A stretch of 64,000 bases of DNA, taken from positions 38,654,970 to 38,718,969 of the forward strand of contig CP092877.1 of NCBI GenBank assembly GCA_030710605.1. The letters run 5' to 3'. Shown piece by piece: positions 56,240 through 64,000 of the stretch. The stretch is from Cordylochernes scorpioides. Lineage: Eukaryota; Arthropoda; Arachnida; Pseudoscorpiones; Chernetidae. The translations under genes were made by a program, and so were the position numbers. Each line of letters opens with the position of its first letter. Position 1 is the stretch's first letter. Below the pieces are notes generated by a model. The model had not been told where the DNA came from, searched no databases, and saw only the letters and a program-made list of their open reading frames with translations.

Positions 56240-56812
56240 AGGGAAAGATACCTCTTTTGATATATATTAATAAACTAGCGGATGTACCCGGCTTCGCCCA
56301 GGTTTTTCTCGAGGGAATGTTTGTAGTCTAGTAATAAGAAAATATACTACACCTAAAAACTATCAGAGAAAAGAGAAACCACGGAAGATGAACAGAAAAA
56401 TGCTTACAATGGATGTTATGTTTACGATATCAAGTTAAATAAAAACAAAGATAAAATTTGCATATGTTGGTCACTATAAATTTGTATATTTGTTAGGCGA
56501 AATTAGAAACATGATAAAACAATTGGGTATTTAAAAACAAATGTAGAAATAAAAGTTGAAGTACAATAAACAGGGTTAAAGATTAGTTTTAATTATTAAT
56601 CAAGATTGTGTGTGAATATGTGAGAAAGATGTAATATCGTTGTTGTTTTCTTGGCCGACTGTTTTACATTTGGTGTTATCTTAAAATTGCTTGTTTTGAA
56701 TATTTTTTAGATTGAGATTATTAGCTAGTATGTAAAAAAATTAACTCTGTTGAAATTTAATTTTGTATTTATATATAAATAAACAACAACAACAACAAAA
56801 AAGCCTTTATTT

Positions 56813-56827
56813 AGGGCCACTCGCCCT
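56813..56827 (-). other. 3' UTR hairpin of the LINE
   Basis: AGGGC-GAGTG-GCCCT on the minus strand precedes AAATAAAGGC and the (TTG)n tail. Other LINE 3' ends in the window hold a hairpin in the same place with different stem bases (GGCAC/GTGCC, AAGACC/GGTCTT, AAGAC/GTCTT), so the structure is conserved. It is probably the RT recognition element. Confidence 0.65.
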
Positions 56828-56844
56828 ATACAGGATTCGCCAGT

Positions 56845-59800
56845 TCACAAGGGATAGGGAGAACACTGTGAGGCCTTTTTCCGGGATATAGTCTTGTGGA
56901 ATCCAAATATCGCCATCGCTATATACCTATTCTTTGATATTTCATTAATCAGTGCCGGAAATGAAGGACAAAGTTGCCCCGTTTTATCATTTAGTTTTCG
57001 TCTTTCCTCAGACAGAGCAGCACAGTCAAATATGTAATGCAACATCTCCGTTGTTATTCCTGATCCACAGAAAGTGCATTTCAGGTCTTCACGCCTCAAT
57101 AAAATCAAATGGTGTTCTCTGAAAAAAATTGAAAGGGTTCTAAATTGTGCAATTAATCTGATGATAGGAAAAGGGAGTTCAGTTAAGAAGTATTCTTCGG
57201 TGGTAAAGGTTGTATATATATCTCTATAGTGGGAATATAACTTTGATTGGGTTATTCTTGTTAGGTCGTTTTGTATTGATTGCTCTATCGCAGTTCTTAA
57301 TATTCCAGGGATAGCATTCCTTAGTGAGTCAGGATCATTACAATAAGTAAGCCACGAAGATCCGTTATTATTAAGTAAATTGCTTAATTGTTTTATAAAA
57401 CCGATGGGCGCACCTGTAGCACAGGATAATTGCCTCATTCTAGTTAAACAAATTCGAGGCAGTCTATTTGTATCCATACTCAGCACCCTCAGCCAATATT
57501 GCAAGGTCAATTTCAGAGCTGTTATTATTAATGAGACGCGGCCTGTTTCTGGTCTTATTATGTATCCTGGTGTATATCTAGGCAAACTCAAAAACCTACG
57601 AATAAATGTATCTTGTATATGGTCTAATAAATCTTTATACTCTGTTGCCCAAATTGGAGCAGCGTACATCAAAACAGCCATCACAATTGAGTCAAACAGT
57701 TTCATTGCAGAGTTTAGTGAATTAATTTTTGATTTCGCCAATATTGGGGTTGTAGCATTTATTGCCGCAAGTGCTTTTCCTTTGAAAAAGTTTGCGGCTT
57801 GAGTGGTTTTAGTTGTACTGACCAGAGGGTATCCCAAGTAATTATATCTTCTTGTTACCGTCAGAGGTTTACCATTCCAGTACCATCTATCTTCTCTTGA
57901 GGGTTTACCACCATTGCGAAATACCATAACCTTCGATTTAGACTCGTTCAGTGTCATTTCGTTCACACCAAGATATTCCTTCAATATATTAATCTTTTTT
58001 TGGAGGTTTAACCTCGACTCCCCTATAATAGCAATATCATCTGCATACATCAGCAGGTGAACATCACCAAATTCCGGAAGGTATACACTCGTCAGATCTG
58101 AGTTGTCATACATTTTAATCAGGTCCGTCATAAATAATATAAAAAGTAATGGCGATAGTGGCTCTCCTTGTAAAACGCCCGAATGTATCTTAATATTTTC
58201 TGTAATTGAACCCCTCCATCTGACTGCCACAGTCGCCTGTTCGTAGTAATTTCTAATTGCATGTATAAATTGATAGCTCACGCCCAGATTGGTTAATTTC
58301 TTCCAGAGTAATGAGTGAGGAACTGTGTCAAATGCTTTTCTCAAATCAACAAAAAATACATATAATTTTCCTCTCTTTTTCCTCAGTGAAAGTTGTATTA
58401 GAGAGGTCAATGTGAATATCAGGTCCACACACGATCGTCCCCTTCGGAAACCCGCCTGATTTTCTGGAATGACGTTTCTTCTTTCTACCCATTCATTCAG
58501 TCTTGATCTTAGTATTGTTGTAAAAAGTTTCGAAAAATTACTTATCAGTGCTATACCACGGTAATTTGAAGGGTTGTCTTTGTCACCGCTTTTAAAGATT
58601 GGATGTATGATCGATTTAGTCCATATTGTAGGATAGTGTCCCATTATCAGAGCTCTATTGTAAAATTGTTCTAATAAACCCATGTATGAGTCTGGGAGTA
58701 TTTTTATTATTTCATTGGGGATGTCATCAGGTCCACTTGCCTTGTTATTCTTCAAATCTCTGATTGCCCTGCCTATCTCTTCAGAAGTTATCTCTGGATC
58801 AAGTATTGGGTCGCTCGGCGAGATCCTCACTTCTATATTACAGATCTTCTCTTTTTCCTCAATACTCATTAATTCGCAATAAAATTCGTGCCATTCCTGT
58901 ACAGTAATTTCTCCTTGAATTTTTGTTGCTCCTTTAAATAGCGCAATGGTCTTCCAAAAGGACTTTGAATCTTTAATATTTCTCAATATTTCTTGTTTTT
59001 CCTGAATATATTTCCTTCTTTTATCATCTAATAAACCGAGATATTTCTTTCTATGGAGAGCATAGCTTTCAAGGTCTTCCTTCCTGTTGGTTCTACGGAA
59101 TTCCTTCAGACTTTCTTTTGTTAGCTTTTTCATATCGTAACAGTTTTTGTCAAACCATGGCTTAGATTTTCCGGTGGCACCCTTAGTTGAGTACATTATT
59201 CCTGATGTTGACATTGCCTCGGTAATTCTTTGAGTGAAAGTATTTACGGAGCTATCGAGATTTGATATTTTTACTACTTGCAATTCCTTTAATTCCTGTT
59301 TAAATGTCTTAAATCCCCCAGCTGTCCATCTGTATCTCGTAACACCATATTCTTCTCCCTTAGATTTGTTTTCATAGGTGTTTTGGACTGTTAACTTCAG
59401 GATAAGAGGAAGGTGATCTGAGTACATCTGGGTTTCTATCCTGAAGTCTAATATTTTTTCCAGTATTCCTTGGGAAACTATGCAGTAATCAATAGTTGAT
59501 GAGCCTCTCTCCGAAACATATGTAAAGTCACCCTCTCTGTCTCCTGTTGATCGTCCGTTGATTATTGTCAGCGAATTGTCCTCGAGAAACTCAAGGAGTC
59601 CTTCAGCCAGTGGTGAAATTACTAGATCTCTTGCTTTTCTTTCGGAAACTAAAGAGAGTTGAAGATTTGTTGGATTATACAGTCCCCCGAGCCCTCCAGT
59701 TCTAATATTTAAATCCCCAATCAGAATTAGTTCTTTCCCGTCTGTTATCTGTTTTTCCATATATTTAGTTAATCTAACTAAGTTGTTCTGGTACAGTTCG

Positions 59801-60325
59801 TTTGGAGGGAGATATACAAATATCAAGCAGGTGGTGGGTTTGTCGGTTCCTATGTTTTGTGATAAAAAAATCGATATCCAGATGTTATCCTTTTCTGTAC
59901 TGTGCAACCTGTAATGCCCCCCCTTTTTTGACGCCCACAATTATTCCTCCTGATCCCCTTCCCCTTCCCGTGGTCTTAGTTGCCGGCTGTTCAAAAATTT
60001 GGAAATCCTCTAATGTTATATTTGTGAGGTTTGAACACCATGTTTCAAGTATAGCGAAAATCTCGTAATTTTTAATGTACTCGAGAAGTGGAAAAACAGA
60101 GAGCATCCTAAAAAGTCCATTTATATTCCAGCATATTATTGTGTCTACCGTAACTTTTGGATTTTTAATGCTAATAGTCTTAAAACTTTTTTGTGAATCT
60201 TTATTTATATGTATTTTATTTTGTATAAAGAATCCATTTATATTCCAGTAAGTAATTCCAGAAGGCTTGCCATTTGTTGTTAAAGAACTTTTATTTGAAA
60301 GAACTAAGTGTTTATCCTGCAGCAA
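56845..60325 (-). pseudogene. LINE ORF2: APE endonuclease and reverse transcriptase, one frameshift
   Basis: The first frame (60325-59885) starts MLQDKHLV and enters the endonuclease (IICWNINGLFRML, EIFAILETW). The second (59940-56845, 1031 codons) continues it with LILIGDLNIR (residues 71-80) and SDHLP (174-178). RT blocks follow: NYRGIALIS, VFFVDLRKAFDTV (~530), GVLQGEPLSPLLF and MYADDIAIIG (~632). A C-terminal CCHC-like finger (CTFCG...HYIFDC) lies near 953-970. The two frames join at an A6G7 homopolymer (59917-59929), one base too long for continuity. Otherwise the ORF is intact at about 1160 codons. The frameshift may be a slippage mutation, sequencing error or, less likely, a recoding site. 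Confidence 0.85.
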
Positions 60326-60367
60326 TTGGTTGGGCCGTGATTCAGTAAGTTCGCTATCGGTGGGTTG

Positions 60368-61276
60368 CTATATTACGTCTCCGCTGGCGCTAACAACGCG
60401 GCCATTAGAAGCATAATAGTTTATGCCACGGACAATTAACTTATTATCTCTCAGCTTGGAGACAATTCCCCTAGAAAAAAGCTCTTTTCGTTTATTAATC
60501 AGTATTTTCCTTTGCTCTCTAACAGTGGCAGGGTAATCTTTGTTCAAGAATATCTTTTTATCCCTGAGTTTGAATGCGTTTCTAAGTAACAGAATTCGTT
60601 GTTTGTAGTCAGGCACTTCAATAAGGAGCGGTGAATTAGCTTTTCTTGATAATCTTCGGCATTGCTCTAACCCAATCTCCTCGGAAATCTGCATTGAACT
60701 CGAAATCAGATTGAGAACACGGGAGCGAGATTCGTCCGGGGTTTCATTTTCAGCTCCTTCGAATCCGTAAAAAATTAGGTTTCTTTCCCGCTGCTTCATC
60801 TCACAATGCTCCAGCCGTCCCTCAAGATCAGCTATTCTTTTTGAGTTGTCCGACGCAACCTTTGATGTGGTTTCGAGGGAAGTCTCAAGCTGTTGTAGAC
60901 GCTGATTAATTTTCTCTAATCCCTGTTCCACTGAGGCAAATCTAGTCTCGATTTTTTGTCCCCAGTCATCCATTTTGGCTGAAAGCGCTGTGATTAAACC
61001 ACCTATATCTTTATCTTTATCCAATTCTAAAGTTGTTTGTTTTGTATATCTTGGGCCTGGATTTGACTCAATACCTGCCATAAGTAATAGCATTATTATA
61101 ATACATCTACGGTTGCTTTTTCCAACATAAACAAATGAGTTTGCCTTTGAGTACTTTGCATAGCAAGTTACAGTTTTGCTGCTTAAATTTACATATTTAG
61201 CAATTAGAGAATTTTCTTTGGAAAAAATAAACAAGTTGAATATGGCTATTAATAAAATGAGCTTCATGATTCTCAT
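60368..61276 (-). CDS. LINE ORF1 with N-terminal 2A-like motif, coiled coil and L1-like domains
   Basis: An intact 302-codon ORF. Residues 1-20 form a hydrophobic, signal-like N-terminus (MRIMKLILLIAIFNLFIF). A second hydrophobic run (CIIIMLLLMA, 58-67) leads into GIESNPGP (68-75), the 2A/ribosome-skipping signature. Skipping would release residues 1-74 and start the main protein at Pro75. Residues ~95-165 are a coiled coil with heptad leucines. ERNLIFYGF (164-172) through LLIEV (217-221) resemble the L1 ORF1p RRM. FLNKDYPATVREQRKILINKRKEL (in part) and the C-terminus resemble its CTD. Such proteins trimerise and bind LINE RNA. The sequence is in frame, with ORF2 starting 42 nt downstream. 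Confidence 0.85.
   Translation of the reverse strand: MRIMKLILLIAIFNLFIFSKENSLIAKYVNLSSKTVTCYAKYSKANSFVYVGKSNRRCIIIMLLLMAGIESNPGPRYTKQTTLELDKDKDIGGLITALSAKMDDWGQKIETRFASVEQGLEKINQRLQQLETSLETTSKVASDNSKRIADLEGRLEHCEMKQRERNLIFYGFEGAENETPDESRSRVLNLISSSMQISEEIGLEQCRRLSRKANSPLLIEVPDYKQRILLLRNAFKLRDKKIFLNKDYPATVREQRKILINKRKELFSRGIVSKLRDNKLIVRGINYYASNGRVVSASGDVI
61052..61075 (-). other. 2A-like ribosome-skipping motif in ORF1
   Basis: Codons for GIESNPGP, preceded by IIIMLLLMA. The canonical motif is D(V/I)ExNPG-P; here Asp is replaced by Gly, a variant I recall from other LINE 2A sequences. Predicted skipping is between Gly74 and Pro75. Confidence 0.65.
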
Positions 61277-61645
61277 AGAATTTAAATAGTAGATTGCCTA
61301 TCAGGTAATACTAAGAAAGCAACAAAAGGAAAGAAATAGAGTTAAATAATAATTTCAAAAAATACTTATCGGGAGACGAAGAATTCTGCGTCCGCTCTAC
61401 TTGGCCACCTGGCGGCGAATCCGTATTTATATATAAATAAAATTAACTCTGTTGATTTTTTTTTTGTATTTAATCGATAACAGCGAAGTTACGCATGTTA
61501 ATGTTAGGAAATATATTTTGATGTTAAGCAAAACCTGCTCCATCTCGTTTTAAATAAATGTTGAAAATTTGGTTGAAATTGATGCATTGTAACGAAAGTT
61601 TTTAGTGATGTCCACTTATGAAATTTCCATTTTATTAATATAGAT

Positions 61646-62214
61646 TTATATTTATAAGGCGATATATGGATTCTTAAAATAATTTCCAAATTATAAATAC
61701 AATAATAAATTTTAAAATTTCAATCTATATGATAATTCCTTAAATAAATCAAATTATAGTAAATATGCAAATACACACTAATTAAATAAGAATATATACT
61801 AAATAAAACAATATGCAAAAATATCCCAAGGTATATATATATATATATGTACATAGATTTCATAATAGATTGGCATAAGACGCCCTTTTATTCGTTATTT
61901 ATGTTCTCCTGTAGAAGGGCAAAGATTCCCGAAAGCTTGAGACTGGTTTAAAAAAATGAAAATAAACCCATCTCCAGAAACCTTTTTAATTATTTAATAG
62001 AAACAATATATCAATCAGTATAATTGTAATAAGTTCATTTATTATTGATAAAATTAAAATAATAAATGATATAAAAATAATTATTACAATTATCCTAATG
62101 GATATAGCGACATGGCTAAAATTAGTTTTCAAATACTAAAATGATAGTGTATCATTTAACACTTTAAAGGTATATTAATTTCGATAAAAGATATTAAATT
62201 TAAAAAAGTTAAAA
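61646..62214. other. AT-rich sequence; shared CTGTAGAAGGG block
   Basis: It contains an (AT)n tract near 61833. TCTCCTGTAGAAGGG with CCCGAAAGCTTGAG at 61908-61945 is shared with 15500-15530. No gene was recognised. Confidence 0.4.
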
Positions 62215-62215
62215 T

Positions 62216-62330
62216 CAATGGGAGGGCATTTTTGATTGTAATGAGGGCAGTAGAAATTGGTTAATTTTTAAAAGAATCATACGCGTCTATAATAGTTTAG
62301 AATTTTCATAACAGATGGCGCACTAATGTA
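62216..62330 (+). mobile_element. Family A2 half element
   Basis: GGGAGGGCATTTTTGATTG, GGGCAGTAGAAATTGG, ACGCGTCTATAATAG and CATAACAGATGGCGC match the right half of 50160-50345. The left half is missing. Confidence 0.6.
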
Positions 62331-63198
62331 TCATAATATACTAAGTGTTAAAAGTAAGTTACCTTATATGGGTTATAAGAGTATTCACATCATATTATCC
62401 ACTGGACTGATTTTAAAATTATTTGTAAAATTAAAAGAAAATGGCCAAATTAAAACTTTCATAGGAGTATTTTCATTTTAATTTACAATGTTATAATGAA
62501 ATTGCTTTGAATGTAAGTTTAAACTATCGTATTTGTATATTTATATTTTCATATATATATATCGTATATATTTTAAACTGTATAATAATGGCACCTTTAG
62601 TATATTTAACATATCTTCCAATTAGTTAAAGCCGATACCTTATAATATCCTACCCTTCTATTAAAACGACACTTTCTATTTACTACCATCCCATGTTTTT
62701 GTATATAAACTATTGATAATACCTGTAAACCCCTATTTGTATGTAACACTAAAAATGTTGACGTCAAAATAAAAATCCATAGAGCGGTCAGCTGGGGACA
62801 GCTGGGGAGAGAGTAGGAAAATGCCAAAGCCCATGTGGGGCCCCCAGTGACTCTTTATAGACGACCCCTTAAAACAGGACAGATTTTGGCAGGGGGTCAG
62901 CAGCAGATGGTTCTAGGGTGTGGCCATCGACATACGGTTTCTGTCTCACACAGACTCTCCCTCCATGTCTCGGGGATAAGCATCCAAGTTTGTGTCATGG
63001 CCTCTACCTCTGTCCCGTGGGCTGTTCCCGATCACTCTCGGTGTTAACATCTAGCCCTGCCTCTGCTTCTTGTTGTCCGCGTGTGGGAAGAACCTCAACA
63101 CTCGCCTCACGTACACGACTGCCAGCTTATCCATTCGTCGGCACATTTGCAACAATATTACATATCGTTTTGAAAATAGAGCAATCCATATTTAATTC
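62331..63198. other. Unassigned; GC-rich island at 62760-63130
   Basis: 62760-63130 is strikingly GC-rich for this window (CAGCTGGGGACAGCTGGGG, GTGGGGCCCCCAGTG). Overlapping frames exist on the plus strand (62835-63047, 62918-63367) but neither shows a known domain. It may be part of an LTR, a LINE UTR or host sequence. Confidence 0.35.
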
Positions 63199-63280
63199 AT
63201 TAGATAATAAAAAGGCATATATTGGATTTGATAAAATAAATATTTTATCAAATCCAATATATGCCTTTTTATTATCTAAT
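63199..63280. repeat. Perfect 40+2+40 bp palindrome of family D ends
   Basis: Left arm 63199-63238, spacer AA 63239-63240, right arm 63241-63280, without mismatch. The arms contain AAAAAGGCATATATTGGAT, the family D terminus, so this is a family D element collapsed to its ends. Confidence 0.85.
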
Positions 63281-63295
63281 ATTACATATATATAT

Positions 63296-63395
63296 AAATT
63301 AAGAAAAAGGCATCTCCTTATCGTGCAACTGAAAGTTGCTGATGGCTTGTGCCATCTATCGGAATAAATATAAACTATTCTCGTTGATTTTTAAT
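63296..63395 (+). mobile_element. Family C element
   Basis: GGCATCTCCTTATCGTGCAAC, GAAAGTTGCTGATGGC, GTGCCATCTATCGG and TTCTCGTTGATTTTTAAT follow the family order. Confidence 0.6.
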
Positions 63396-63510
63396 ATAAT
63401 CAGTATATATATATATCTACTTATATAATTGCCTTATTCTGTCTGTGTGAAGTTCACTGTGTGAAGTTCACGGATTGATTTTGGTCAGAATGGATAAAAT
63501 AAAAAAAGTG

Positions 63511-63582
63511 TCAAGGGATGGGAATCGAACCCACGACCTTCCGCTTTCCGGGCAGATGCCATGACCACTAGGCTACCCTGGA
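63511..63582 (-). repeat. Complete tRNA-like cloverleaf, probable SINE head
   Basis: 72 nt on the minus strand fold as acceptor TCCAGGG/CCCTTGA (one mismatch), D-stem GCC/GGC, anticodon stem TCTGC/GCGGA with loop CCGGAAA, five-base variable region and T-stem GTGGG/CCCAT with loop TTCGATT. A box TAGCCTAGTGG and B box GGTTCGATTCC are intact. The anticodon would be GGA (Ser), but the long variable arm of tRNA-Ser is missing and position 33 is C instead of U. Related T-arm sequence in foldback repeats at 54297-54758 favours a repeat over a working tRNA gene. Confidence 0.55.
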
Positions 63583-63599
63583 CATATTTTTCCGTTCAT

Positions 63600-64000
63600 A
63601 AATATAATATAAATATTTATATAATAACTGCTCTAATTTGAAATATTTGGTAGGTTTTATTTATTTATATATTTTCATTTTTATATATAACTGATCTAAT
63701 TCGCCGTTTAAAATAACTGTTCTTGAAATATTTGGTATGTTTTATTTATTTATATATTTTCATTTTTTGATATAACTGATCTAATTTGCCGTTTAAAATA
63801 ACTGCTCTAATTCGAATTTTATTTGTGTTCACTCTATTTCTATTTATTTGAAGTATTATAATTTCCATGTTTCAAAAACCTATTTCTAAAAGTTCGTTAG
63901 AAATATGTAATGCCTGAAATAGCTTTGCATGCGAATATTTATGATGCCAAGCGTAGCTTAATGGTTAGGTGTGCGGCATCGTATTTCCACAACCTTGGTT
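63600..64000 (+). mobile_element. Helentron-like element, cut by the window edge
   Basis: ATATAATAAATATTT-like and CTGATCTAATTCGCCG blocks, TATTTGGTATGTTTTATTT and the tRNA-like module (GCGTAGCTTAATGGTTAGG to TTGGTT) follow 35705-36360 almost base for base. The 5' start and 3' end are not in this window. Confidence 0.6.

Larger units (their letters stand above)
56784..61422 (-). mobile_element. Full-length APE-type LINE with 19-bp target duplication
   Basis: GTATTTATATATAAATAAA lies at 56765-56783 and 61423-61441, directly flanking the insert. In minus orientation: 5' UTR beginning GGATTCGCCGCCAGGTGGCC, ORF1 (61276-60368), a 42-nt gap, ORF2 (60325-56845, one frameshift), a short 3' UTR with hairpin AGGGCGAGTGGCCCT, AATAAAGGC and a (TTG)n tail. 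The length is 4639 bp. It appears complete and recent, with only one frame break. A CR1/L2/Tx1-type clade is plausible, but I cannot settle which one. Confidence 0.9.
56274..61645 (-). mobile_element. Helentron-like element split by a LINE
   Basis: On the minus strand it starts TCTATATTAATAAAATGG (61645) and ends CCTGGGCGAAGCCGGG plus ACATCCGCTAGT (56274), the same ends as 12702-13367, to which it is nearly identical. The LINE at 56784-61422 interrupts it. This copy also has an extra ~45 bp around the insertion, with TTAACTCTGTTGA present on both sides, that the other copy lacks. Confidence 0.7.

Overview
This window looks like repeat-dense nuclear DNA from an animal, most likely an arthropod. 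It is strongly AT-rich and has no operons or bacterial-style gene packing. Almost everything recognisable is transposable-element (TE) DNA of types common in arthropods: Ty3/gypsy, Ty1/copia, APE-type LINEs, DD37D mariner-like, Tigger/pogo, Helentron-like elements, tRNA-derived SINEs and many foldback MITEs. I cannot name the species. No host gene could be supported; one weak exon candidate lies near 56 kb.

Layout. 0-11 kb: a solo LTR with a clear core promoter (42-670), then a layered composite. Two ~400-bp inverted arms ending CAGGGTGATCC (1010-1412 and 10598-10999) bracket a decayed DD37D transposase, a broken jockey/R1-like LINE, a decayed gypsy element that cuts that LINE, and a foldback MITE. 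11-18 kb: MITEs, a complete Helentron-like element (12702-13367), short tandem repeats and LTR-like insertions. 18-20.4 kb: a GC-rich, intact Tx1-like LINE ORF1 carried alone and flanked by a 14-bp target duplication. 21-32 kb: MITEs, a 157-bp tandem repeat, LTR-like pieces and a complete Helentron-like element. 32.5-34.2 kb: a Tigger element with intact TIRs that lacks its DDE domain. 35.4-37 kb: another Helentron-like element with a tRNA-like module. 38-42.8 kb: a young, structurally complete copia element (apparently identical 210-bp LTRs, 5-bp target duplication) with one in-frame stop. 45-54.8 kb: MITEs, LINE 3' ends, a SINE and a 460-bp palindrome. 56.3-61.6 kb: a Helentron-like element split by a full-length LINE (19-bp target duplication) whose ORF1 carries a 2A-like NPGP motif. 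62-64 kb: MITEs, a complete tRNA-like cloverleaf and the start of another Helentron-like copy.

Repeat families, labels used below. A: foldback elements sharing a core with ACTGTCCTTACTGC and CTGATGAGCC; subfamilies A1 and A2 have different arms. B: elements with GGCATATCCTGACC ends and GCGCCATCTRGTGG. C: elements with GGCATCTCCTGATC ends. D: foldbacks with AAAAAGGCATATATTGGATC. E: ~148-bp unit with AAAAGAATCRCTTCC. H: ~175-195-bp LTR-like units flanked by ATAT. J: Tc1-like MITEs with ends near TACACTCATGGACAAAA. K: foldback with a GACGTTTCGAC spacer. L: ~310-bp unit with GGTGCAGTCGTG.

The signal I find most interesting is that families A, B and C, the DD37D arms and parts of the Helentron-like elements repeatedly carry AGATGGCGC or close relatives. 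In family B the motif is extended to CCACYAGATGGCGC, which fits the CTCF core consensus as I remember it. The repeats may therefore be scattering insulator-type sites. Other leads are the 2A-bearing LINE, the ORF1-only retrocopy, a covarying hammerhead-like motif in family A, and two perfect 40-41-bp palindromes with AA spacers.
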